From NCBI GenBank assembly GCA_011109175.1, contig RDEW01000031.1, positions 609,758 through 673,757 of the forward strand: a stretch of 64,000 nt of DNA, in the 5' to 3' direction. The notes under the pieces are model-generated. The model ran no database searches. It worked only from the letters and a program-made list of their open reading frames with translations, and was not told the DNA's origin. This document shows, one piece after another, positions 12,510 to 22,998 of the stretch; within the stretch, counting starts at the first letter, position 1, and each line of letters begins with the position of its first letter. The stretch comes from Dicyema japonicum. Taxonomy: Eukaryota; Dicyemida; Rhombozoa; Dicyemidae. The translations under genes and the position numbers were made by a program.

Positions 12510-15310
12510 CGTGATAGTTAGTTTTGTTTTTACCGCGGTCTTGGGTGTTAAATAAATATTATCCATTGCGACATTTGCGGAGACCTGGTCATTTAGACGT
12601 AACACGTGGCCAAAGAGGCTCCATTTTGATTTGAAAATATCATCTGACAGCATGCCGGATTTGTATTTATTATAAAGGTTTGCATTAGAGATCTTCATAG
12701 GCCAGTTGACCTTGATTACCGATTTGAGCTGAGTCAAGACTGTTCATTTCCCCTATCCTCTTCTTGTGGCTCCATATTGACGATATTTTTTTCAGTGCAC
12801 TCATAGCAAGGATCTTCCTACGAGTAACACCATCAGAGTTTCCTAGAAGCGAGCCAACCTTGTTTTGCTTTCTCCATGACTATTCCGATCTCCGATCAGT
12901 ACGAGTAAGTATTGTAAACTCCATTTTGACTGGATTTACGGATAAGAACCATTTCTAAAATATGTGTGGGAGTACGCTGAGCATGTGCTGAAGTGTTTGA
13001 GTATCCTCAGAAACAAAATCCAGATCGTACACATAAATTATTCGTCATAGTTGTTTCCAATCAGGGTCCTGAACTCTCTTAGTGCAGCTTCAAAGTAAAC
13101 AATAAAGAAAACCGGGGATAGCGAGTCCCCCCCGTGGAACTCCCCGTGAAGTCGAAAACAAGTTGAAGTACATTTGCCAATTTTGACAGAAAATGAGTAT
13201 TTTGCATGAGCAGGCGTATTATTTTAACGTCGTCTAGGTGAAGAAAAGTCTTCAGAACTTCCAAAAGTTTTCCCAGGTATTCCGAATCGAATGCACGGGA
13301 CATATTAATGCTAAGTTTTTCAATAGATTTTTTATACTTTTAGCATAGAGCACAATACCATTTGTGCCCCACACTACATCGGCTGTAGACCTGCTTGTTT
13401 TATACCCACTTGACCGGGGGATAGGAATTTGTTCACTTTGTTTTTTATCCGGTGTAATGCAATGAGAGACAGTGTTTTGTGTATGGAAGTTAGTAGAATT
13501 ATTGGTCTAAAGCAGCTTTCCCGGGTTTTTGTAAAGGTGCTAGCCACCATTTTCTCAGTTACAGTTTGAAAACATTAGTGATCATTTTGGCTAGCTCTGG
13601 TCCTGCAGATCTTCCGGTGTTCAGTTTTTTAATTGCTTGAAGTTTCCGAAATGCTTATTGGATGCAATAGAGTGAATTTTTCAGGTTTCAGTGGTTTTAT
13701 TGTGTAGTCAGTTTCGCTGATGTTAAATGGAGAATCAAAGTGCGAAGCTATTATATTAGATTTGTTGATTTTTTCGGGTGCACTTGTATTTTCGGATCGG
13801 AGCCTAAGCTCTTTATGTATTACAGAAAGTTGTCTGATATCCGGACTGCTTTGTTTGTGACTGGGTTTGGGTGTGGGACCCAACACATGAGAGCAGTGGT
13901 TCACGACCTGGGTTCCACGAAGCCAGTTTTAGGGTTCAGCGAAATTTATTATAAATTATTTAATAATATTTTTTAATTATTTAAATATATTAAACATCCA
14001 CGCTTATATCTCGATTGTTTTGGGTTAGTTACTCAATTTTATAAGATTTTTAATGAGAAACAATAATTGCATAAGAGATTTCAAAAATATTGAATGAATC
14101 TACAATTATTTTAATTAAACAGGTGAGTTATCTTGTAGCACGTTGTGGAGAGGCACATACAATTGCCGAAAATATTATTAAGCCATGTTTAAAAAAGATC
14201 ATCGAGTGTATTTACGGCAAACAAATTTTGATGGTCATCCGTAAATAAAAATAACATTACATGCTTTGCCGTTCGGCAAGAGTATCTTGATGAATCAAAA
14301 TGCGTATTGGATGATAATGCACTTCAAAACATCAAAGATTATTTGGTAATTTTGGATGACAACATTGCGAAATATTTTCCGGATAAATTTGATGACGATT
14401 GGGTACAAAATTCATTCAAAGTTAAGTAACACCAGCAAATCTAACATCAATTGAATATGAACATCTTTTGACATCAGAATCAACGTCAAATCAGATATAT
14501 AAAATGAATCCCTTTTTAATTTTTGAGAGCATACATTTCAAAATATCCTAATGTCTCAGAAAAGACTATATGTAGTACACTATTACCTTCTCCATCGACT
14601 TAGTTATGCGAGTCGGGGTTTTCAACATATACGTCTACCAAATCTTCCCTGATATGAGGATGCAGTTGTCAACAATAACTCCTAACGTTACACAATTATA
14701 ATAAAAAGTGAATGTTCACATTAAAATTGTTTTTGGTTATTACGATTATGTCTTAAGTGAAAATTGTAATAATTGAATTGGAAAGGGTCGCAAAAAATAA
14801 ATTAACCCAAAAGGGTTCCGCGAGCACCTTAAGGTTGGGAACCACTGCACTAGAGGCTGCTTTTTGTATACAACTATTTCCTCCCATACTTTATTTGCTG
14901 ATTAATTCTCGTTAATAAAATTAATGATATTCCTCAGAGTTGTACTATATCGAAGACTGGTAGATTTTCATAACCTAGACTCCCCGTGTTGTATCGTACT
15001 GAGGCGATACCTTTGCGTTTTCCATGTATTCCATGTCTTTTCTGGTGCCAACCTAAGTGGTCTTGGTGAGTGCTTAGAACAAGTATTGCATAAGAGTAGG
15101 TTGAAGGCTGTGCAAAATTGTATCAGTGACTCTCCAGGAAGGTTGCGGCGATTTCTTCTGTGTGCTCCAATGCAAGTTTTCCAGGGTTTGGCTTTTCCAG
15201 CCTTGCCGTTCCAGTCCCCGGCGACAAGAAAAATGTAAAAGGAAGAAAGCGAGTTTTATATACTCGTGAAAGTAGATTGGGCTCCTTACTGTCGCACAAA
15301 TAGATCATGG
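12510..15310 (-). mobile_element. RTE-like LINE, family D, interrupted by a hAT element
   Basis: On the minus strand, a craniofacial-development-protein-2-like endonuclease runs through 15240-14900 (residues like DWNGKAGK, then FCTAFNLLLCNT). Next comes the RT: RSAGPEL near 13600, a MSRAFDSEYLGKLLEVLKTF box at 13303, an LVFDFTGS box near 13155, and a C-terminal SLFGHVLRLND box near 12620. A hAT element (13894-14847) splits endonuclease from RT. All frames are broken. Confidence 0.75.
13894..14847 (+). mobile_element. Internally deleted hAT (ZBED/FAM200-like) transposon
   Basis: Terminal inverted repeats are CAGTGGTTCACGACC at the left and GGTTGGGAACCACTG at the right end. The flanking 8-mers CATGAGAG and CACTAGAG match at 6 of 8 positions, consistent with an old hAT target duplication. 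Inside are decayed transposase pieces: YLVARCGEAHTIAENIIKPC (about 14125-14190) and YFPDKFDDDW (about 14372-14402). It inserted into the RTE-like LINE. It is too short for a working transposase. Confidence 0.85.
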
Positions 15311-15504
15311 ATTGCCAGATGTAAATAAAAATACATGCTGTCTGTGTTAGATATCGTCGTATGAATTTTTATTGTCTTGATTCTGCAACATTTTCAACAC
15401 CAAGATCTGGTATAACTTTCTTTTTTATAAAAAAGGTGCTTCAAACAAGAGCGTTGGCATCTTTTTCGACATTATTGCTATTGTTGCTGTTGTAGTTGGC
15501 TTCT

Positions 15505-15560
15505 TTATTATTATTAATAGCACTTTCACAGAACCAAAGAACGTTATATTAACTAAGGTC
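15505..15560 (-). mobile_element. Possible family C LINE 3' tail
   Basis: TTATTATTATTAATAGCACTTTCAC at this point resembles the TATTATTATTAGCACTTTCACGAG end of the family C elements at 18692 and 44786, in the same orientation. Only the terminus is recognisable; 15310-15690 is otherwise without a supported gene. Confidence 0.4.
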
Positions 15561-15717
15561 CCGTTTGTGCCACACGTTTCGAGATTTGCTTTATTAGGCG
15601 TCTCCATCGCCCTCTCCTTTGCGCATCTGTCCGTAGATCTTCTAGGTCTTTTGGCTTATATATAAATTTATTTAATTAAATAATTAAGTGGTGTGGTGTG
15701 ATCAACAAAAATCTCAT

Positions 15718-17143
15718 GGAAAATAAAGAACGAAAAGAAGACAAAGTACGAAACAAATCCAGTACGGACAAATCAGGTATGTTTTTTATGTGGACAATCG
15801 AACATCAGGAAATATGGGATTAACTGCACACAATGTGAATCATTCGCCCATCTGGGCTGCATAAAAATGAGTAAATCTTGCGCCGAGACGTTGTCGAGTT
15901 GGCTGTGCCCCTCTTGTATTGGAATGGAGGCCCCCAGGCGGGAAAAAATAACTCAGTCAAACTTTACACTGCCACATACAGACCATACTCTCTTGAAGAT
16001 CTCGAACCTCAGGAAAGCCATGAAGATCCCAGTAAAAATCCCTAAAGGAGTACGAATTTCCGCAGCAACGTGTCTTTCAGATGCCATTGATCACGCACTA
16101 TCCTCTGACAGTTGGGAATCCTGGCTAAAACTTATATGCTTTGCACCTGTCGCACTCGGAATACCTACAAAGGAATCTGAGGACAATAATAAAGAAACAA
16201 ACTCCCGACTCAACTTATCCGGGAAACTGAAACGAAACATAATGAATTTTAGCTGTCATAACATACTCGCAATACTTGAACATCCACTTAATGTCAATTA
16301 GGTAGAGATGCCCCCAACAAACTAAAGGAGAGAGTAAACCGGATACTTCTGGAAGGCGACGTGCGGGCAGCCTTACGAGTTATCACATCCGATGACACAG
16401 TATTGTCTTGTACTCCCGAGGTCCTAAATACCTTAATACTAAAGCATCCAGATGCACCGACTGACTATGAAAAGTTTTTGAATCCAGAAGGAACCCAGGA
16501 GATCATCATTACTGAATCCGAAGTGCGCCACGGAATAACTTCCTTCGCGGCTAGCAGCGGTGGAGGCTTGGAAGGGTTACGTCCTGGCCATATTAAGGAC
16601 CTTACGTCCACTTACACCTCGGAAGCTGGACGCTGTCTTGTCAAATCAATTACGGATCTAATCAAAAAAATGGTTAACGGCGACATCCCAAAATATGCCA
16701 GAGAATTGCTCTTCTCTGCAAGGCTACTTGCTTTCAAAAAATTCAACGGAGGAATCCGCCCCATTGCGGTCGGTAACTATTTTAGAAGACTTGCAGCAAA
16801 AGTAGCATCGACCATGGTGAGCCGACAACTCGGAGAGGAGTTCATTCCTAAACAAATGGGTGTTAGTATCCAGAACGGATGTGAGGTTGCGGTTCATGCA
16901 GCAAGGCGTTTCTTCACACAGAAAAATATTTCAAATGAATGCATTGGAATCAAGTTGGACATAACGAATGCCTTTAATTCTCTCAGAAGAGATGAAATTA
17001 TGAAAACGTGTTGGAAGAAGGCTCCAAAGCTTTTCCCTCTTGTCAATTTATCCTATGGGGAAGATACGTCTTTGGTTTTTGAAAATGAAATTATTAAATC
17101 AAAAACGGGTGTACAACAAGGAGATCCGCTCGGACATACCTGA
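15718..17143 (+). pseudogene. Retroelement ORF 5' part: PHD finger and reverse transcriptase
   Basis: The PHD finger at about 15775-15925 has the C4HC3 pattern: CFLC, C-x2-C before an F-x-HLGC pair, and a final LCPSC. It is out of frame with the ATG by a one-base loss that the inverted copy at 17136-17285 does not share. The RT (16361-17143) has KHPDAPTDYEKFL, GGLEGLRPGH, IRPIAVGNYFRRLAAKVAS, LDITNAFNSLRRD and GVQQGDPLG. It stops immediately before the YADD box would be expected, where the inverted segment begins. The region 16300-16360 carries a stop between the PHD and RT frames. PHD fingers generally bind histone tails; a role in target choice is inference. Confidence 0.8.
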
Positions 17144-17285
17144 GTTGTTCTTACTGGCTGGCTTTGTTCCTCGTAAGAGACATACCTGAGTTGTTCTTAC
17201 TGGCTTTGTTCCTCGTACTTCGTCTTCTTTTCGTTCTTTATTTTCCATCTGAGATTTTAGTTGATCACACCACACGTTTATTTAT
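17136..17285 (-). repeat. Inverted copy of the element's 5' end, with a 45-bp duplication
   Basis: Read on the minus strand this is the 5' leader and first codons of the same family as 15690-15790, but a divergent copy with the frame intact (E-D-E-V-R-G-T-K-P-V-R). ACATACCTGAGTTGTTC occurs twice, at about 17136 and 17181. It replaces the RT catalytic region. It looks like a 5'-inverted insertion or a rearranged junction between two elements. Confidence 0.8.
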
Positions 17286-17299
17286 TATCAAGAGTCACT

Positions 17300-18263
17300 A
17301 GTTAACGTCCGCTTCGACGAACTTGGTTAAAAGCAATGTAATCTTCTCTCTGGATTTGGGGGTGTCGGTCTGAGATCGGCGCTGGAGGTTGCGTACCCGG
17401 CGTATCTATCGTCTCTCTCAAGCTGCAGTCATTTGAAAGGGCAAGTCTTTCATCACAATGTTGGACTTCGCTGGAATGAGTCATTTGACGAAGCTTGTCG
17501 GAAATGGAACGGGTCCGGACTCAAAATCCCCGAAGACACAACGAAGCAAAGAAATTGGGATGACATTGTCTGCTCCAAAATTTTGGAAGACCTTAAAAAA
17601 GAAGCGAATCAACATCGTCTGGCTTGTTTGGTGTCAGCTTCAAGTAGAGGGAGTGGAGCATGGCTTGGTGCAATACCTTGCCCAAACCTCGGGACCTTTT
17701 TGGACGACGATTCTTTGAGGATTGGAATCGGACAAAGGCTGGGACTAGACGTTTGCCAGGAGCACCGATGCCGAAGCGGGAAAACAGTCGATGCGAAAGG
17801 ATTGCACCCGCTGTCCTGCAGAAGAAGCGCCGGAAGGGGACCACGTCATGCTGCTCTGAACGATGTGATCGTCAGAGCTCTGAAGGCTTCAGGCTTCCCA
17901 GCACAGCTTGAACCAGTGGGTCTTGATCGAGGAGATGGGAAGAGACCTGATGGGATGACCCTTTTCCCCTTCACGTCTAGAAGATCTTTGGTCTGGGACG
18001 CAACTTGCATAGACACGTTCTCAAGCACGAACATTTTTAGATCGGTTCAGACACCTGGAGCAGCTGCTTCGACTGCGGAAAACCTAAAAATCAAGAAATA
18101 TTCTTGCCTCGGGGATCGCTACCGATTTACTCCTGTTGCGACCGAATCATCGGGAGCCGTTGGTCCAATGACGGCTGAATTCTTGCAAGAACTCGGAGGA
18201 TTGCTTGCCAGAAAGAAAAGGGATCAACGCAGCAGCAGGCTTCCTCAACTGACATTTGTTTAA
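17300..18263 (+). pseudogene. Retroelement ORF 3' part: linker, Cys/His motif and restriction-like endonuclease
   Basis: A GGVGLRSALEVAYPAYLSSL linker lies at about 17358-17415. The frame 17433-18263 then gives LACLVSASSRGSGAWL, a Cys/His motif (HRCRSGKTVDAKGLHPLSC), PRHAALNDVIVRAL, and the nuclease core GKRPDG, then WDATCIDT, then a Lys-rich IKKY. This fits a PD-(D/E)XK fold of the restriction-like endonuclease type. The frame stays open to TAA at 18263. Copies at 9272, 38411 and 61496 show the same blocks, so the domain order is real even though this copy is rearranged. Confidence 0.85.
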
Positions 18264-18295
18264 TTGTTAAAAAAATAATTAATAAAAAAAAATTA

Positions 18296-18691
18296 AATAA
18301 TTATAAGAAAAAATCCCTCTTCATATATTATTTCTGCATCCTTGGGAAGTTTCAGACAAAGATTGAATTTTTTAAAATTTTTTATAGAAGGGGATCTGTT
18401 CCTAATCTTCGGTTAACTCACATCCAACAACACACGTTAACAAGATCTAAATTTTCGAACTTTTGAATTCAGTATAAATTAAGACAAATTATTATTTGTG
18501 ATGTCGGAAAATTTTTAGCGTGTTTTCTTGTTTCCTTAAAACTCACGGATAATTTCATGGCTCAATTAGCCATCCCTCTTCATCCCTCCTCCAATTTTTA
18601 ATGGACTTAGCGATGACACATAGAAAAGAAATCGATTTGCTCCTACAATCCCTGAGGTTTCGGTTGCGACGGGCTTAAAACTAACTTTATT
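18296..18691. other. AT-rich spacer without a recognised gene
   Basis: No open frame or known motif was seen between the 3' tail of the PHD-RT-REL element and the start of the family C LINE 3' end. Confidence 0.5.
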
Positions 18692-19143
18692 TATTATTAG
18701 CACTTTCACGAGAGCCATAATATTTATAGCCCTGCATGTGCAGCAAAAAATATAAGAGAATTAGTTAGGTTGCTGTTCTTTGCTAGGTCCCTCAGTGAGT
18801 CCAGATCGCCCCAGATGGAAATGTTTTCTTCACGGCTTTCAGATCGTTTTGTAGAACGACCGGGAGGGTAGTTCTCGGTCTTCCACGAAAGCGTTTTACA
18901 TTGGAGGAGTAGTAATCTTCCATTGCGATATTCGGGGGGATATCGGGTCCAACCTCAGGACGTGTCCAAAAAGTCTACAACGAGAGCTAATGATCTCGTG
19001 ACTTACTAGTGTACAGTCACACTTATTGTTTAAAGGTAACTTTATATTTTTTAAAGTTTCGTCTCTCTTAGAGGCTGATCCTGGGTGAGTGACTTTCAGT
19101 GTGAGGTTGGAACTGGAGAGGAGACAAATGCCATCATTTAGTC
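18692..19143 (-). mobile_element. Family C LINE, 3' end
   Basis: On the minus strand the frame ends with CDCTLVSHEIISSRCRLFGHVLRLDPISPRI (about 19015-18920), the FGHVLR box typical of LINE C-termini. A 3' UTR follows, ending at a TATTATTATTAGCACTTTCACGAG terminus (18692-18716). A near-identical copy lies at 44786-45110. A hAT at 19144-21440 interrupts the element, which resumes at 21449. Confidence 0.8.
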
Positions 19144-19224
19144 CAGGGGTTCTCAACCTTTTTTTACTCATCGACCCCTTGACTTTTATTTCGACCCCCT
19201 AATATTTAATCGACCCTTAAAACT

Positions 19225-19930
19225 TTTTTATCTAGAACAGACAATTCTAAGTAAAATTAGTTAAGTATCTAAAATCTATTTATTGTTAATGATCAAATCA
19301 AACATAAAAAGTACATAGTCGATGTTATGTTGGTATCTTAGAATAAATCTATAATAAAAAAAGAATTAAATACCAATGGGATCCCTGTGATTGATGTTTT
19401 GACCAAAAATTCGACGTCTGACTCTATTTCTGTTATTTTAAACGAATATCTTCTCTAATGGACACATCCAATCTGTTTCGTTCTTTATTTACAATTCGAT
19501 GTAGAATGCTAAATCCGATTTCAATTTCTGTCCACAATTTTGGATAACTCTCNNNNNNNNNNNNNNNNNNNNNNNNNNNNNNNNNNNNNNNNNNNNNNNN
19601 NNNNNNNNNNNNNNNNNNNNNNNNNNNNNNNNNNNNNNNNNNNNNNNNNNNNNNNNNNNNNNNNNAAATCAAACAAAAAAAGTATATACTCGATGTTATG
19701 TTGATATCTTAGAATAAATCTATGATAAAAAAAGAATTAAATACCAATGGGATCCCTGTGACTGATGTTTTGACCAAAAATTCGATGTCTGGCTCTATTT
19801 GTGTTTTTTTAAACGAATATCTCCTCTAATGGACACATCCAATCTGTTTCGTTCTTTATTTACAATTCGATGTAGAATGCTAAATCCGCATTCAAATTCT
19901 GTCCACAATTTTGGATAACTCTCACTTTCA
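19225..19930. repeat. Direct duplication across an assembly gap (Ns 19553-19665)
   Basis: Sequence before the gap (about 19225-19552) recurs after it (19666-19930) with few differences, including the GATCCCTGTGA and GACACATCCAATCTG words. The gap is 113 Ns. Overlapping contig ends or two haplotypes placed in tandem would explain this. Confidence 0.85.
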
Positions 19931-20377
19931 TATTTTGTTAAAAAATGACAGGTGACTGTGATTTATTATAATATAGTTTTAATTCTGGATTGAATTTTAA
20001 CATAACTATTCTTGAATATTTTCTTTTTGTTCTTTTGGCTTTGACAAAAACGGATTAATCATCCAAGATGGAATTTCTAATTCAAGAATATCTTGGAATC
20101 GAAAAATCAAATTTTTTTCTATACTTAATAATGTTGCAAAAAGTTGTTAATATCTTCATCATCAAATGTTTCACCAATTAAGTGGAATTCGGGAATGTTA
20201 TAATAATTTCTTTTTTCCAAGTTGTATTTGTATAACTTAATTTTTTCGATAAATATTTGAATAATTCTTTTACAATCTATTAACGTCACATACTTTCTCT
20301 GAAGTTCTAATGAAACTTTATTAAATTTTCCAAAAATCCAAGTCAAATAAACAATTTCTTTCTTTTTCGATACAATT

Positions 20378-20477
20378 TTTTTTAACAATTAAACAAATGT
20401 CAGTTGAGGAAGCCTGCTGCGTGGATTGCGAACGAGTTCCCTCGGAGTATGGCTATTCCTATCTTTTGTCTTAGCCA
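20378..20477 (-). mobile_element. 100-bp PHD-RT-REL 3' end inserted in the hAT, 13-bp target duplication
   Basis: TTTCGATACAATT flanks it at 20365-20377 and 20478-20490. Read on the minus strand it is the last about 90 bases of the element (AGACAAAAGATAGG to TTTAATTGTT plus an A-tract), matching 9600-9700. It is a severely 5'-truncated retrotransposition event. Confidence 0.93.
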
Positions 20478-21949
20478 TTTCGATACAATTAAATCTGCTA
20501 AATTTTTATCACCCTCAGAAGTAAGAAAATTTACGATTGTGTCAAATAATAATGAAAATAGTTCTAATGCATATCCCTTTGATAACTATCGTACCTATAA
20601 AATTGGAAACTATAACCTCGGTGTGAAGCACAAGACGGGGCATATGTTTCCTTAGCCTCATAGCAAAATTTTTCAAAAAGACGATCATACTTGCTTTAAT
20701 TTTGTTTATGGTTTTAATAACTATATTAACGTTTCATGTAGAATTGCCGAAAGAGTTTTGAAACCAAATATTGTCTATGTAGAACGCAATGTATATGAAT
20801 CACATTTGGACATATTTTTTTCAAATATGCCGCAAATCCTTTATATTTTCCAACCATAGACATTGCACCATCTGTGGCACAAAAAACCAAATTTTCATAT
20901 GGAATCTTCTTATTATCCAATATGACTTTCGTCTATTTGAAGCGAAAAAATAGTATTTTTAAGCCTTTCACATAAATTATGTTCAAAATTATTTGACATT
21001 TCGTCAATCCTGCAGAGAATTGAATCATTGCTAATTGGTGCGGAATTTAAACCCATCAGATCTGATAGATGGTTTGATGAGATTTTCACCAGAAGCATGG
21101 GAACTCCCATTTTTGGCAATAATTATTGCAATTTTATAGGATGCAATTAGTCCTCCTAAATATAATTTAAAATAACACCTATTGTTTCTTTCATTACTAT
21201 TTGTAAAAACAGTGTCAATCATTTTTTGTTTAGGAAAAGAATCCTTTAATTCTTCAAAATATGGTTTATCTTTTTTATCCGAATGTTTTCTCCTAAAATG
21301 ATCCAACAATTTGGACGGTTTCATTGCATCACTTGTTACACAATAAGCAATATGGTCTGTCATCAAAAGAATTTTTTGTATAAATCCAAATGCCAAATAT
21401 TCATTTTTATATTGACGAATTTTGAGGTTGAAAACCGCTGATTTAGTCTGTCTAATGACAGACAAATGTAATTGGTCACAAACTCTTCGGAATTTGGCAC
21501 ACGTTTTACTTCAGAATAAATAACCCCAATGTATAATAAAATCTGAAGTATACCTTATTTGTATTATTTTGATGATTTCTTTACAGAAATTGTCATAAAT
21601 TGATGTGAATTTTTGAAGTTGTAAGCTTATCACACCTACTGACTCCCCAATTCTGAAAGTGTTTGATTACTTCAAGGATAGTCTCTGATAAATCTTGTTA
21701 ATGTGTTTTTTGCTCACTTTTATCAAAAATGTGTCAATTCTCTCTGGTTTACTAGTTTAACACTCGTTTTGTTGAACCGGAATTAAACATTCGTTTTATT
21801 ATTTAAAAAATCGATTATGTTCCTAAAATATAGATTCACGGATTCTATGTTTTTTCTCCACCAGCTTTATTTCATTCTTAATAAAATCAACAAATCTCCC
21901 GAATACACCTTTTTTTGCCTTTCAATATTGGCAAAGTGTATCTCTCGTT

Positions 21950-22700
21950 TCGTCATAAACTCTGATTTCTTTTTCAGTTAATACGGTTGGTTGTCATAAA
22001 CTGAATCCAGTTTCTCTTCTGTCGAATACGTTGTAAGAGTCTAATATGCCAATTGTCCAACATAAATAAAATCCATAATATTCCTTATAATTATGAATTG
22101 CGTCATTGATTCCCATTAAGACCTCCAATCTAAGAAATTTGAACTTTGTATGCTTCAGACTATTGCGAGGGATTGACATGACTTTATTAATTTTAGGATA
22201 AAACCAATTTGATTCCCATTAAGACCTCCAATCTAAGAAATTTGAACTTTGTATGCTTCAGACTATTGCGAGGGATTGACATGACTTTATTAATTTTAGG
22301 ATAAAACCAATTTCTACTATTTCTTTAATACAATATTTCTGGATTATCAGTATTCTTTTTATCTTTCCAGTCCTTTTGAGCTGTAGAACACTTTAGTGGG
22401 ATTTCATGAGCCTCTTAAGTCAAAGGACACAGTTTCGATATTTCTTTTGAACCTACTTGCTTGTGTACGAAAATGTTTCTATATAGACAATTCCCTCTCA
22501 GGGACAATGTTTAATTCTTCATATGGTTTGTAGGCGTATTTGACAGATTGAGCTCTGGCACAATCCAACAATTAAAGGTCAATCTTAGTTTTACTGTCCT
22601 CAACCATACTTGCGAAATTGATTAAATGAGAAAATGAACAGGTTAGTCTTATCTAATCCTCCAAACACTTCCACGCGGTTGTTTCCTATACGGATTCTTT
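21950..22700 (-). other. Possible split host gene, not recognised
   Basis: Minus-strand open segments with protein-like composition (for example AQSVKYAYKPYEELNIVPER near 22560-22500 and LKHTKFKFLRLEVLMGI near 22160-22110) alternate with short stop-containing stretches of intron size. The 103-bp duplication at 22108-22313 falls in it. I do not recognise the protein and cannot fix its ends. A decayed transposon is the alternative. Confidence 0.3.
22108..22313. repeat. 103-bp direct tandem duplication
   Basis: Units start at 22108 and 22211 (GATTCCCATTAAGACC) and are essentially identical. No N separates them. Confidence 0.9.
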
Positions 22701-22998
22701 TATTAGAGATATTTTTTAAAACGACAACATACTGGAAAAACATGTGAGGAGAACCTTGGAAAGTGGGATCACTTAATCAGTTTTAACCTCAATCTTGATA
22801 ATTTGTGGTAAATAAAATAAAAGAAGGTTTAGAAATCCCATTTTTTCAGAAGAAGGGGTCTTTGGTGTCAAGAAGGTGATATTTTTAAACTCCCACATAA
22901 ATATAATTTGTTATTAAAATTTTAAATAATTTTTGAATATAAGTGAATGTTATAAATATTTAAAATAATTATCGTAATGTTCTTGTCTTAATTGGAAA

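Larger units (their letters stand above)
15690..18295 (+). mobile_element. PHD-RT-REL non-LTR retrotransposon, fullest copy (rearranged)
   Basis: A 5' leader with an ATG (15718) is followed by a PHD finger, an RT domain, and then, after an inverted segment at 17136-17285, the post-RT linker and a restriction-like endonuclease ending at 18263. The 3' end is ACATTTGTTTAATTGTT plus an A-rich tail, the same end as the TSD-flanked fragments at 9272 and 20378. Seven pieces of this family lie in the window. R2-type LINEs also carry a restriction-like endonuclease; the N-terminal PHD finger makes this a distinct type. Confidence 0.85.
19144..21440 (-). mobile_element. hAT transposon (ZBED/FAM200-like) with perfect 8-bp target duplication
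   Basis: The ends are CAGGGGTTCTCAACC (19144) and GGTTGAAAACCGCTG (to 21440), flanked on both sides by ATTTAGTC (19136-19143 and 21441-21448). On the minus strand a transposase starts near 21430: a BED-like zinc finger region with YLAFGFIQKIL, MKPSKLLDHFRRKHSDKKDK, then IASYKIAIIIAK, then FCATDGAMSMVGKYKGF with a later H-C-V-L-H-R box near 20770. The rest is decayed down to about 19430. It contains an N-run and a PHD-RT-REL fragment (20378-20477). It inserted into the family C LINE. Not active: stops and frameshifts throughout. Confidence 0.95.

Noticed and set aside
15425-15607. Minus-strand 60-codon open frame
   Set aside because: Low-complexity composition, overlapping a LINE tail; no motif and no start context supporting a gene.
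19144-21440. ZBED/FAM200-like protein as a host gene
   Set aside because: hAT terminal repeats and an exact 8-bp target duplication bracket it, and the frame is broken, so it is a dead transposon and not a domesticated gene.
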